Assembly (NCBI RefSeq): GCF_900101865.1
Contig: NZ_FNAH01000002.1
Span: 372,001-436,000, forward strand
Direction: 5' to 3'
Origin: Paracoccus isoporae
GTDB taxonomy: Bacteria > Pseudomonadota > Alphaproteobacteria > Rhodobacterales > Rhodobacteraceae
DNA: 64,000 nucleotides
Under the pieces are notes generated by a model that saw only the letters and a list, made by a program, of their open reading frames with translations, was not told the DNA's origin and did no database searches. Below are positions 15,868 to 23,781 of the stretch, piece after piece. How positions within the stretch are numbered: position 1 is the first letter of the stretch; each line of letters opens with the position of its first letter. Both the position numbers and the translations under genes were made by a program.

Positions 15868-16989
15868 TCAGCCCTCCCCGGAGATGGCGCGCGTCTCGAC
15901 GATGCTCAGCCCGTAGGCGTCGAGGCCGACCACCTTCAGCGGCGCGGAGTTGGTCAGCAGGATCAGGTCGGTCAGACCGAGCGCCGACAGGATCTGCGCG
16001 CCCAGCCCGTATTGGCGCAGCGTGTGCGGCGAGGCCTCGCCATCCAGCGGCAGCGCATTGGTCAGATCGCGGATCAGCACCACGGCACCGCGGCCTTCCT
16101 CGGCAATCATGCGCATCGCCTGCGGCAGATCGCCCGCCCGCTCGCGCTCGATGCCCAGGATGTCATGCAGCGGGTCGAGCGCATGCATCCGCACCATCAC
16201 GGGCCCCGGCGCGGACAGATCGCCCTTGGACAGCACGATATGTTCAGCGCCCTGGGTTTCATCCGCGAAGATCCGCATCATCCAGTCGCCGCCATGCATG
16301 GAATGCACCGGGCGCTGCTTGCGCTCGGCAATCAGGTTGTCGTGGCGGCGGCGATAGGAGATCAGATCGCTGATGGTGCCGATCTTCAGCCCGTGGCGCT
16401 GCGCAAACGCGATGAGATCGGGCAGACGGGCCATGGTGCCGTCCTCGTTCATGATCTCGCAGATCACCCCTGCCGGGCTCAGACCGGCGAGGCGCGGAAT
16501 ATCCACCGCCGCCTCGGTATGTCCGGCGCGGACCAGAACCCCGCCCTCGCGGGCGCGCAAGGGAAAGACATGGCCCGGCGTGGCAATATCGGCGGCGCCC
16601 TTGGTCGGGTCGATGGCGACCGACACGGTGCGGGCGCGGTCATGGGCCGAGATGCCGGTCGTCACCCCCTCGCGCGCCTCGATCGACATGGTGAAGGCGG
16701 TCTCGTGGCGGCTGGAATTCTTCGGAGACATCAGGCTGAGCCCGAGCGCGTCGATCCGTTCGCCCGGCAGCGCCAGGCAGATCAGCCCGCGGCCATGGGT
16801 GGCCATGAAGTTGATCGCGTCGGGCGTGGCCATCTGTGCGGGGATGACCAGATCGCCCTCATTCTCGCGATCCTCGTGGTCGACCAGGATGAACATCCGC
16901 CCGTTGCGGGCATCCTCGATGATCTCCTCGACGCTGGAAATCGCGTCCGACCAGTCGCGCTCCACCTGTCCCGGCTGTTCGTATTGCAT
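15868..16989 (-). CDS. ribB: 3,4-dihydroxy-2-butanone-4-phosphate synthase with degenerate RibA-like domain (RibBX)
   Basis: A 373-residue protein. Residues 10-210 are a complete DHBP synthase (DHEDRENEGDLV, THGRGLICLAL, TGISAHDRA, GHTEAAVDI), which makes the four-carbon unit of riboflavin from ribulose 5-phosphate. Residues 215-373 resemble GTP cyclohydrolase II but the region that should read GS.RCDC, carrying the zinc cysteines, is HALDPLHDILGIERERAG. GCH II activity is therefore not expected, and another GTP cyclohydrolase must exist elsewhere. This is the RibBX variant known in proteobacteria. I chose ATG 16989 because GAGGAAG lies 9 nt upstream. A GTG at 16998 abuts that site. Confidence 0.92.
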   Translation of the reverse strand: MQYEQPGQVERDWSDAISSVEEIIEDARNGRMFILVDHEDRENEGDLVIPAQMATPDAINFMATHGRGLICLALPGERIDALGLSLMSPKNSSRHETAFTMSIEAREGVTTGISAHDRARTVSVAIDPTKGAADIATPGHVFPLRAREGGVLVRAGHTEAAVDIPRLAGLSPAGVICEIMNEDGTMARLPDLIAFAQRHGLKIGTISDLISYRRRHDNLIAERKQRPVHSMHGGDWMMRIFADETQGAEHIVLSKGDLSAPGPVMVRMHALDPLHDILGIERERAGDLPQAMRMIAEEGRGAVVLIRDLTNALPLDGEASPHTLRQYGLGAQILSALGLTDLILLTNSAPLKVVGLDAYGLSIVETRAISGEG

Positions 16990-17103
16990 CTGGCGCACCT
17001 TCCTCGACCGGCCCCGATTCGGGCCGATCAGAGTTATGACGGGCTAAGCAACAGCCTGCAATGCCGGGGGAAAGACCGATGCGCCGCCCCGCGGCGCGGC
17101 GGA

Positions 17104-17613
17104 TCAGAACAGGTCGACATGCCCGGCCTCGACCGGCGGCGGCGGGCCGGTCAGCACCACGCGGTCGATGAATTCCTCGCGCGCCAGTCCGGTCGAAGAC
17201 CGCAGCGTCACGCGGCGCGCGCGATGCCCGCCGGTCGAGGCATGGCGCAGATAGATCGTTTCGTTGCGCAGGAATTCCACCGCGAAGCGGGCATTCGCCG
17301 CGCCGACATTGCACAGCCCCGGCACCATCGTCGCCCCGCCATACACCTCGGCCCGCAGCCGGGCGCGCTCTGCGCCGCGTTTCTGCAACCCGTTGATGAG
17401 CAGCTCCATCGCGTTCACGCCGTAGCGCGCCGAGTCGCCCGCTTCCGCGCCGCCGCTGGCCAGCAGGAAATGGTTCATCCCCGCGACCCGCGCCACCGGA
17501 TCAAACAGGCAGACCGACACGCAGGAGCCCAGCACAGTGACCAGCAGGCAATCGCCGGGGCCTGACGCCACGTGAAACGCCCCCTGCACCACCTGGATTC
17601 GCGGCGCATTCAT
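17104..17613 (-). CDS. cheD: Chemoreceptor glutamine deamidase CheD
   Basis: A 169-residue CheD, which deamidates glutamines on methyl-accepting chemotaxis proteins. Catalytic elements are visible: GSCVSVCLFDP (Cys31) and GMNHFLL (His48), followed by RYGVNAMELLI and a C-terminal barrel segment. The ATG overlaps the cheB stop (ATGA), so the pair is translationally coupled. No other chemotaxis genes lie nearby, which makes this a split cheBD locus. A 7-bp GC hairpin with only a TTT tail lies just past the stop and is a weak terminator candidate. Confidence 0.93.
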   Translation of the reverse strand: MNAPRIQVVQGAFHVASGPGDCLLVTVLGSCVSVCLFDPVARVAGMNHFLLASGGAEAGDSARYGVNAMELLINGLQKRGAERARLRAEVYGGATMVPGLCNVGAANARFAVEFLRNETIYLRHASTGGHRARRVTLRSSTGLAREEFIDRVVLTGPPPPVEAGHVDLF

Positions 17614-18659
17614 CGCGGCGCGCGGGACATGCGGCCGCGCCGGTCGGTGGCGTCCAGGATCTCCGAGGCCATCCGCTTCAGCGGGACCAGCCGATGGGCG
17701 GCGCCCTGTTCCCAGGCGATTCGCGGCATCCCCCAGACGACGGAGCTGGCCTCGTCCTGGGCGAGACAGGTCGCACCCGCCCGGCGCAGCGCCAGCATGC
17801 CGTCCGCCCCGTCGCTGCCCATCCCGGTCAGCAGCGCCGCGCAGACGCGGTTGCCGAGCGGCAGGGCGGAGTTGAACAGCACATCCACCGATGGCCGGTG
17901 GCTGCTGACCTTTTCGCCCCCGATCAGCCGGCATCGCGGTCGCGCGCCCACCGTCATCGTCAGATGCTGTTCGCCGCCGGGGGCGAGGTAGATCCGGCCC
18001 TGCTCGACCGGGGCATCGCTGCGGGCCAGTTCGACTCGCGGCGCGTAGCGGCTGTTGATCCGCTCCGCGAAACTGGCCAGAAACCCGTCCGACATGTGCT
18101 GGGTAATCAGGATCGGCGGACAATTCGCCGGCATCCCGGCGATGATCCGTTCCAGCGCATCGACCCCGCCGGTGGACGACCCGATCAGGACATACATGCC
18201 GTTCCACTGGAAATCCCGGCTGACCACCGGGGGCTGCGCCCCCTCCGCCGCGCCGCGCGGCTGCACCCTGGCGGTGGCGGCGCCATGGACCAGCCGGGCC
18301 AGATCGCCGAAGGCATTGTTGAATTCCCGGCTGCGCGGCTTGCCCACGCAATCGATTGCGCCGCGCGACAGCGCCTCGACCGCGGCGGCGCTGCCCTTTT
18401 CGGTTTCGGTGGACACCATGATGACCGGCATCGGCCGGCTGCGCATCACCTCGCGCAGGAAATCGAGCCCCGACTGCCCCGGCATCTCCACATCCAGCGT
18501 CATCACGTCGGGCGACAGCGTATCGAGCGCCTCGCGGGCCTGGGCGGTGTCCGACGCCTCGCCCACCACCTCGATCCGCGGATCGGCGCGCAGGCGAAAG
18601 CGGATCAACTGCCGCATCGTTGCGGAATCGTCGACAATCAGGACCCGGACCTGGCTCAT
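17610..18659 (-). CDS. cheB: Chemotaxis methylesterase/glutamine deamidase CheB
   Basis: A 349-residue two-domain CheB. The N-terminal receiver has IVDDSATMRQ, phospho-acceptor Asp56 in TLDVEMPG and an STETEKG switch region. A linker of about 45 residues leads to the methylesterase with the catalytic GSSTGG, QHM and GMGSDGADGM elements. It removes methyl groups from chemoreceptors when phosphorylated by CheA. I chose ATG 18659 with GGGAC upstream. The reading from 18680 adds seven residues. It is coupled to cheD by a 4-nt overlap. Confidence 0.93.
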   Translation of the reverse strand: MSQVRVLIVDDSATMRQLIRFRLRADPRIEVVGEASDTAQAREALDTLSPDVMTLDVEMPGQSGLDFLREVMRSRPMPVIMVSTETEKGSAAAVEALSRGAIDCVGKPRSREFNNAFGDLARLVHGAATARVQPRGAAEGAQPPVVSRDFQWNGMYVLIGSSTGGVDALERIIAGMPANCPPILITQHMSDGFLASFAERINSRYAPRVELARSDAPVEQGRIYLAPGGEQHLTMTVGARPRCRLIGGEKVSSHRPSVDVLFNSALPLGNRVCAALLTGMGSDGADGMLALRRAGATCLAQDEASSVVWGMPRIAWEQGAAHRLVPLKRMASEILDATDRRGRMSRAPR

Positions 18660-18762
18660 GCCCGTCCCGAATCGCGCCATGTCAGGGGCATACCGAACCT
18701 TCTTGCTTGCCTCTCTGGGACGGCAAACTGGCAGAGACAGATGAAGATAGGTTTAAGCTCGC

Positions 18763-19512
18763 TCAGCCCTGCCAGCGGCCGAAAAAGGCAAGCGCGGTCC
18801 GCGACAGGTTGCGCGCAAATCCGGTGACGCGCACCTTCCGCCCATCGCGAATCGCGCGCAGCACCCGCCCGGCACCGGCCCCGGCATAGAGCGCGCCCGC
18901 CGCGCGGCGCGGCGGCGCGGGCTGCATCCGTGCCGCGGCGGCAAACGCATCAAGCCCGATCTCCGCCAGCCGCGCCAGCCGCGCATCCCCTTCGGGCTGC
19001 AACCCCAGGTTCAGCGTCCGCAACGCCGTGTAATTCTCCAGCCAGCCAGCCAGCCCGGCCCCGCGCGCCTGCTGCGCGATGAGCGGTGCGTCCCCGGCCA
19101 TGCCGCAGCCCTGCGCCGCGAGCCGCATCACCGTGCCGGAGCAGGCGTCGATATAATCCAGCAACGCACCGTCGTCGCGGAAGGGCTGACGCTCCGTGTC
19201 ACGGCGCCGCGCGGCGATCAGCGTGGCGAGCGGCGCAATCTCCGCCCCCCAGGCCTCGGCCAGCGGCGTGACCACCTCGTGGCGCGCCGCCTCGCGCCCT
19301 TCGGCAATGGACGCGATCTGATCGGCCCAGAATTGCAGCCGCATCTCGCAGATCAGCGGCTCGCGCGAGGCGATGGCGGCGCGCGCGATCTCCAGATTGG
19401 CGGCATAGAGCGTGGCCAGCCGGGGCCGGTCGCGCGGCTCGGACGCCGCGACCGCGGCAAAACGGTCCGGGTCGCCCGCGCGCAGCAGCGCCAGGCAGTG
19501 ATCGGGGGTCAC
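18763..19512 (-). CDS. Squalene/phytoene-synthase-fold protein, NDUFAF6-like
   Basis: A 249-residue helical protein of the squalene/phytoene synthase superfamily. Recognisable are LYAANLEIARA, MRLQFWADQI, PLAEAW and LLDYIDACSGTVMRLAAQ, but the two DxxxD prenyl-diphosphate motifs of true synthases are not present. It fits the alphaproteobacterial relatives of mitochondrial NDUFAF6, a complex I assembly factor, rather than a carotenoid enzyme, and no carotenoid genes are nearby. The GTG start overlaps the cimA stop (GTGA), so it is coupled to cimA. The function is an inference from family resemblance. Confidence 0.72.
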   Translation of the reverse strand: MTPDHCLALLRAGDPDRFAAVAASEPRDRPRLATLYAANLEIARAAIASREPLICEMRLQFWADQIASIAEGREAARHEVVTPLAEAWGAEIAPLATLIAARRRDTERQPFRDDGALLDYIDACSGTVMRLAAQGCGMAGDAPLIAQQARGAGLAGWLENYTALRTLNLGLQPEGDARLARLAEIGLDAFAAAARMQPAPPRRAAGALYAGAGAGRVLRAIRDGRKVRVTGFARNLSRTALAFFGRWQG

Positions 19513-21119
19513 GGCCGCGCCCCGTCCCGGATCAGCTTCCAGACCACCGCGTCCTGCAACGCCTCGAAACTGGCATCGACGATATTGGGCGAGACGCCAA
19601 CGGTGGACCAGCGATGCCCGTCGCGATCTTCGCTGTCGATGGTGACGCGGGTGACGGCATCGGTGCCGCCATTGGTGATGCGCACCCGGAAATCCACCAG
19701 CCGCATATCGTCGATTGCCGCCTGGAACGGCCCCAGATCCTTGGCGAGCGCCCGCCACAGCGCATTGACCGGGCCGCGATCATCGGCGTCGCTCTCGCCA
19801 TGGGACTCGCTGACCGACATGACCCGCTGGCCGTCCATCTCGACCACCACCACCGCCTCGGAGACGGAGATCTGCTGACCCATCGCGTTGCGCCGCCGCT
19901 CCACGATCACCCGATAGCGCTCGACCACGAAGAATTTCGGCAACTGACCCAGATGCTTGCGGGCCAGAAGCTCGAAACTCGCCTGCGCCCCGTCATAGGC
20001 ATAACCCTGATCCTCGCGGATCTTGATGTCGGTCAGGATGGCGGCCAGATCCGCGCCCTCGGGCACCACCAGCCCGGCATCCTGCAGCCTTGCGCGCAGA
20101 TTGGACTGCCCGGCCTGGTTCGACATCGGAATGATGCGGGCATTGCCGACCGCCTCGGGGGGGACATGTTCATAGGTGGCGGGGTTCTTGACGATGGCGC
20201 TCGCATGCAGCCCGGCCTTGTGGGCGAATGCCGAGGGACCGACATAGGGCGCGCCCGGCGCGGGCTGGCGGTTCAGGATCTCGTCCAGGCGGCGCGAGGT
20301 CTTCAGCAGCGATGTCAGCGCCGCCTTGCTGATCTGCGGCACCAGCGGGGCGAACTCCTCTTTCAGCGCCAGCGTGGCGATCAGCGTGGTGAGATTGGCA
20401 TTGCCGCAACGCTCGCCCAGCCCGTTCAGCGTGCCCTGCACCTGCCGCGCCCCGGCCCGGATCGCGGCCAGAGATCCCGCCACCGCATTCCCGGTATCGT
20501 CATGGGTGTGGATGCCCAGCCAGTCGCCGGGAATCCCCGCCGCGATCACGGCCTCGGTGATCGCGCCGATTTCATGGGGCAGCGTGCCGCCATTGGTGTC
20601 GCACAGCACGATCCACCGCGCCCCGGCATCCCGCGCCGCCAGCAGGCATTGCAGCGCGTAATCCCGGTTCGCTTTCCAGCCGTCGAAGAAATGCTCCGCA
20701 TCGAAAATCGCCTCACGCCCCTGCGCCTTGAGATGGGCGAGCGAGGCGCGGATATTCTCGACATTCTCGTCGAGCGAGATGCCAAGCGCCTCACGGACAT
20801 GGAAATCATGGGTCTTGCCAACGAGGCACACACTGCCCGTCCCGGCATTCAGCACCGCCGCGAGCACCTCGTCATTCCCCGCAGAGCGCCCGGCCCGTTT
20901 GGTCATGCCGAAGGCGGTCAGCGTGGCGCGCGTCGCGGGCGGGTTGTCGAAAAACTCGCTGTCGGTCGGGTTTGCACCGGGCCAGCCGCCTTCGATGTAA
21001 TCGATTCCAAGCGCGTCGAGCATCTGCGCGATCTCGGTTTTCTCGCTGGCAGAGAACTGGACGCCCTGAGTCTGCTGGCCGTCGCGAAGCGTGGTGTCAT
21101 AGAGGTAGAGGCGGTCCAT
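19509..21119 (-). CDS. cimA: (R)-citramalate synthase
   Basis: A 536-residue CimA of the DRE-TIM metallolyase family: LYLYDTTLRDGQQTQGVQFS, DYIEGGWPGANPTD, IHTHDDTGNAVAG and LNGLGERCGNANL, followed by the C-terminal LeuA-type allosteric/dimerisation domain. It makes citramalate from pyruvate and acetyl-CoA, giving a threonine-independent route to isoleucine. ATG 21119 overlaps the cysS stop by 1 nt, and its own stop overlaps the next gene's GTG, giving a tightly coupled cysS-cimA-NDUFAF6-like chain. The longer frame to 21326 runs into cysS and is not used. Confidence 0.93.
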   Translation of the reverse strand: MDRLYLYDTTLRDGQQTQGVQFSASEKTEIAQMLDALGIDYIEGGWPGANPTDSEFFDNPPATRATLTAFGMTKRAGRSAGNDEVLAAVLNAGTGSVCLVGKTHDFHVREALGISLDENVENIRASLAHLKAQGREAIFDAEHFFDGWKANRDYALQCLLAARDAGARWIVLCDTNGGTLPHEIGAITEAVIAAGIPGDWLGIHTHDDTGNAVAGSLAAIRAGARQVQGTLNGLGERCGNANLTTLIATLALKEEFAPLVPQISKAALTSLLKTSRRLDEILNRQPAPGAPYVGPSAFAHKAGLHASAIVKNPATYEHVPPEAVGNARIIPMSNQAGQSNLRARLQDAGLVVPEGADLAAILTDIKIREDQGYAYDGAQASFELLARKHLGQLPKFFVVERYRVIVERRRNAMGQQISVSEAVVVVEMDGQRVMSVSESHGESDADDRGPVNALWRALAKDLGPFQAAIDDMRLVDFRVRITNGGTDAVTRVTIDSEDRDGHRWSTVGVSPNIVDASFEALQDAVVWKLIRDGARP

Positions 21120-22483
21120 CAGATCCGCTCCAGCTTGGCCGCGTCGAAGCCGCTGCCCGGCAGCAATTCCACCCCGGTCGCGCTCATGCGAATCTCGACA
21201 CCGGCATCGGTCAGCTTTTGCTTCATTGCATCGACGGCGCTGAAATCCTTGCTGGCCTTCGCCTCTGCGCGAAGCTTGGTCATCCGTGCCGACAAGGCCG
21301 TGAGATCCGGCCCATCTGCTGTCCAATCCCCGAGATCATCGGTCAGAAGCCCGAGCAGATCCGCAGACGCCTGCAACCCGGCCGCATCCCCTGCCCGCGC
21401 CAGATCATGCAGCGCGGCAATCGCGCCCGCCGTGTTCAGATCATCCGCAAGTGCGGCGACGACAGCGGGCGCAGGGCTGGCGGCGGGCTCGATGTCCGCT
21501 GTCAGACCACGCCACTTGCGCAAGGTCGCCTCGGCCTCCCGCACCTTCTCCGCCGTCCAGTCCATCGGCTTGCGGTAATGCGTCATCAGCAGCACAAACC
21601 GGATCACCTCGCCCGGTATCCCCTGATCGAGCAGATCGCGCACGGTGAAAAAATTGCCGAGACTTTTCGACATTTTCTTGCCCTCGACCTGCAACATCTC
21701 GTTATGCAGCCAATACTTCGCCATCACCTCGGAGCCATGCGCGCAGCGGCTCTGCGCGATTTCGTTCTCGTGATGCGGGAATTGCAGGTCGATGCCGCCG
21801 GCGTGGATGTCGAACACCGGCCCCAGCAGTTCCGCCGACATGGCCGAGCATTCGATATGCCAGCCGGGCCGCCCCCGGCCCCAGGGCGAGTCCCATCCCG
21901 GCTGATCCGCGTCCGACGGCTTCCACAGCACGAAATCCATCGGATCGCGCTTGAAGGGGGCAACCTCGACCCGCGCGCCTGCGATCATGTCGTCCAGGGA
22001 CCGCCCGGACAGCCGGCCATATTCGGGAAATCTGCGGACCTCGAACAGCACATGCCCCTCGGCGGCATAGGCGAAGCCCTTCGCGATCAGGTCCTCGATC
22101 ATCGCCAGCATCTGCGGGATGTAATCAGTTGCGCGCGGCTCCTGCGTCGGCCTGAGCGCGCCGAGCGCATCCATGTCGTCGTGATACCAGGCGATGGTCT
22201 CCTCGGTGATCTCGCGGATATCCCGCCCGGTCTCCGCAGCCCGCGCGTTGATCTTGTCATCCACATCGGTGAAATTGCGCACATAGGTCACGGCATCCGC
22301 GCCATAGACATGGCGCAGCAGCCGGAACAGCACGTCGAACACCACCACGGGCCTTGCATTGCCCAGATGCGCGCGGTCATAGACGGTCGGCCCGCAGGCA
22401 TAGACGCGGATATTGCCCGGATCGATCGGCTCGAACCGTTCCTTCTGGCGGGTGCGTGTGTTGGTCAGCCGGATCTCGACCAT
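21119..22483 (-). CDS. cysS: Cysteinyl-tRNA synthetase
   Basis: A 454-residue class I synthetase that charges tRNA-Cys. Motifs are [17 protein letters not shown] (HIGH region with the zinc Cys), [25 protein letters not shown] (second zinc Cys), [11 protein letters not shown] and [13 protein letters not shown] 22483 is preceded by AAGGGGGA at 5 nt. A GTG at 22510 would add nine residues and coincides with the stop of a possible small upstream frame. Its stop shares a base with the cimA start. Confidence 0.96.
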   Translation of the reverse strand: MVEIRLTNTRTRQKERFEPIDPGNIRVYACGPTVYDRAHLGNARPVVVFDVLFRLLRHVYGADAVTYVRNFTDVDDKINARAAETGRDIREITEETIAWYHDDMDALGALRPTQEPRATDYIPQMLAMIEDLIAKGFAYAAEGHVLFEVRRFPEYGRLSGRSLDDMIAGARVEVAPFKRDPMDFVLWKPSDADQPGWDSPWGRGRPGWHIECSAMSAELLGPVFDIHAGGIDLQFPHHENEIAQSRCAHGSEVMAKYWLHNEMLQVEGKKMSKSLGNFFTVRDLLDQGIPGEVIRFVLLMTHYRKPMDWTAEKVREAEATLRKWRGLTADIEPAASPAPAVVAALADDLNTAGAIAALHDLARAGDAAGLQASADLLGLLTDDLGDWTADGPDLTALSARMTKLRAEAKASKDFSAVDAMKQKLTDAGVEIRMSATGVELLPGSGFDAAKLERI

Positions 22484-22506
22484 GAAGTCCCCCTTGCGGG
22501 ACCTGC

Positions 22507-22626
22507 TCACAGCATCTTGCCCCGCATGAAATGCGTCAGCGAATAATGCAGCAGATGGTGCAGCTTGCGATCATGGCCTTCGCTTAGCCGATCCGTGCGA
22601 CGCTGCCAAGTCCGGTCATGGCTCAG
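22507..22626 (-). pseudogene. Possible gene remnant or non-ATG small ORF upstream of cysS
   Basis: A 39-codon open stretch on the minus strand whose end reads [19 protein letters not shown] then FMRGKML and a TGA. The composition looks protein-like (basic, aromatic, His-rich helix) rather than random GC-rich translation, yet there is no ATG, GTG or TTG start between the upstream stop and this segment, only CTG. Its stop overlaps the GTG at 22510 in a GTGA arrangement. It may be a small gene with a rare start, the tail of a decayed gene, or chance. Confidence 0.3.
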
Positions 22627-22709
22627 TCACCGTTAGCGCCGTCACACTTGCCGCCCTGCCCCGCGCCGCCTATGCAGTCGTCAAAACAGATCTTATGGAG
22701 GATTGCCGA

Positions 22710-23675
22710 ATGCCCGCGCCCAAGGATTTCAACGACCGGATGCTGTCTCTGGGCCTGGCCCGCGTGTCGGAAGCCGCGGCCCATGCCTCGGCCACGCTGA
22801 TCGGGCGCGGCGACGAGAAGGCGGCCGATCAGGCGGCGGTGAACGCGATGCGCGACCAACTCAACAAGCTGGACATCAAGGGCGTGGTGGTGATCGGCGA
22901 GGGCGAGCGGGACGAGGCGCCGATGCTCTATATCGGCGAGGAGGTCGGCGCGGGGAACGGACCAGAGGTCGATATCGCGCTCGACCCGCTGGAGGGCACG
23001 ACGCTGACCGCCAAGGACATGCCCAACGCGCTGACCGTGATCGCCATGGCGCCGCGCGGCACGCTGCTGCACGCGCCCGATGTCTATATGGACAAGCTGG
23101 CGATCGGGCCGGGTTACGACACGGACGTGGTCAGCCTCGACATGACCCCGACCGAGCGGGTCGAGGCGCTTGCCAAGGCGGGCGGCGTGAAGCCCTCCGA
23201 CATCACTGTCTGCATCCTGGAACGTCCCCGGCACGAGGATCTGATCGCCGAGGTCCGCGCCACCGGCGCCGCGATCCGGCTGATTACCGATGGCGACGTG
23301 GCGGGTGTCATGCATTGCGCCGAGCCGGAGCTGACCGGCATCGACATGTATATGGGTGCGGGCGGCGCGCCCGAAGGGGTGCTTGCGGCCTCGGCGCTGA
23401 AATGCATGGGCGGGCAGATGTGGGGCCGGCTGATGTTCCGCAATGATGACGAGCGCGGCCGCGCGGCCAAGGCGGGGATCACCGATCTAGATCGGATCTA
23501 TTCGCGCGACGAGATGGTGACGGCGGATGTGATCTTCTCCGCCACCGGGGTCACCAACGGCTCCATCGTGCGGGGCGTGAAGCGCGAGCCGAAATATCTG
23601 GAGACCGAAACCATCCTGATGCGCTCCAAGACCGGATCGGTGCGTCGCATGATCTATCGCAATCCGATCCGCTGA
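22710..23675 (+). CDS. glpX: Class II fructose-1,6-bisphosphatase
   Basis: A 321-residue GlpX-type phosphatase of gluconeogenesis and the Calvin or pentose cycle. Motifs are LIGRGDEKAADQAAVNAMR, VVIGEGERDEAPMLY, DPLEGTT (metal/phosphate site), ITDGDVAG and GAGGAPEGVLAASALKC. The ATG at 22710 has GGAGG 8 nt upstream, and the in-frame ATG at 22695 precedes that site. It lies next to recJ, as commonly seen in Rhodobacteraceae, and ends at a hairpin terminator. Confidence 0.95.
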   Translation: MPAPKDFNDRMLSLGLARVSEAAAHASATLIGRGDEKAADQAAVNAMRDQLNKLDIKGVVVIGEGERDEAPMLYIGEEVGAGNGPEVDIALDPLEGTTLTAKDMPNALTVIAMAPRGTLLHAPDVYMDKLAIGPGYDTDVVSLDMTPTERVEALAKAGGVKPSDITVCILERPRHEDLIAEVRATGAAIRLITDGDVAGVMHCAEPELTGIDMYMGAGGAPEGVLAASALKCMGGQMWGRLMFRNDDERGRAAKAGITDLDRIYSRDEMVTADVIFSATGVTNGSIVRGVKREPKYLETETILMRSKTGSVRRMIYRNPIR

Positions 23676-23698
23676 GCGGTTGGACGCCGAGCGTGCGT

Positions 23699-23720
23699 AA
23701 GGGGACTTCGGCCCCCTTTT
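23699..23720 (+). terminator. Terminator after glpX
   Basis: A 6-bp stem AAGGGG / CCCCTT with an 8-nt loop, running into TTTT. A short stem but well placed. Confidence 0.65.
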
Positions 23721-23781
23721 GCATGTCGGGCGGCGGCATCCCGCCCTTGCCAGCCGCGCCCGCCTGTCGCATCTAGCCGGG

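Noticed and set aside
16990..17103. FMN riboswitch upstream of ribBX
   Set aside because: The space to cheD is about 115 nt and does not contain the conserved multi-branch core of the RFN element.
18763..19512. Phytoene or squalene synthase for carotenoids or hopanoids
   Set aside because: No DxxxD motifs and no carotenoid or hopanoid genes nearby.
19614..21578. A 654-codon plus-strand frame opposite cimA
   Set aside because: Same GC-driven shadow. cimA is unmistakable on the minus strand.
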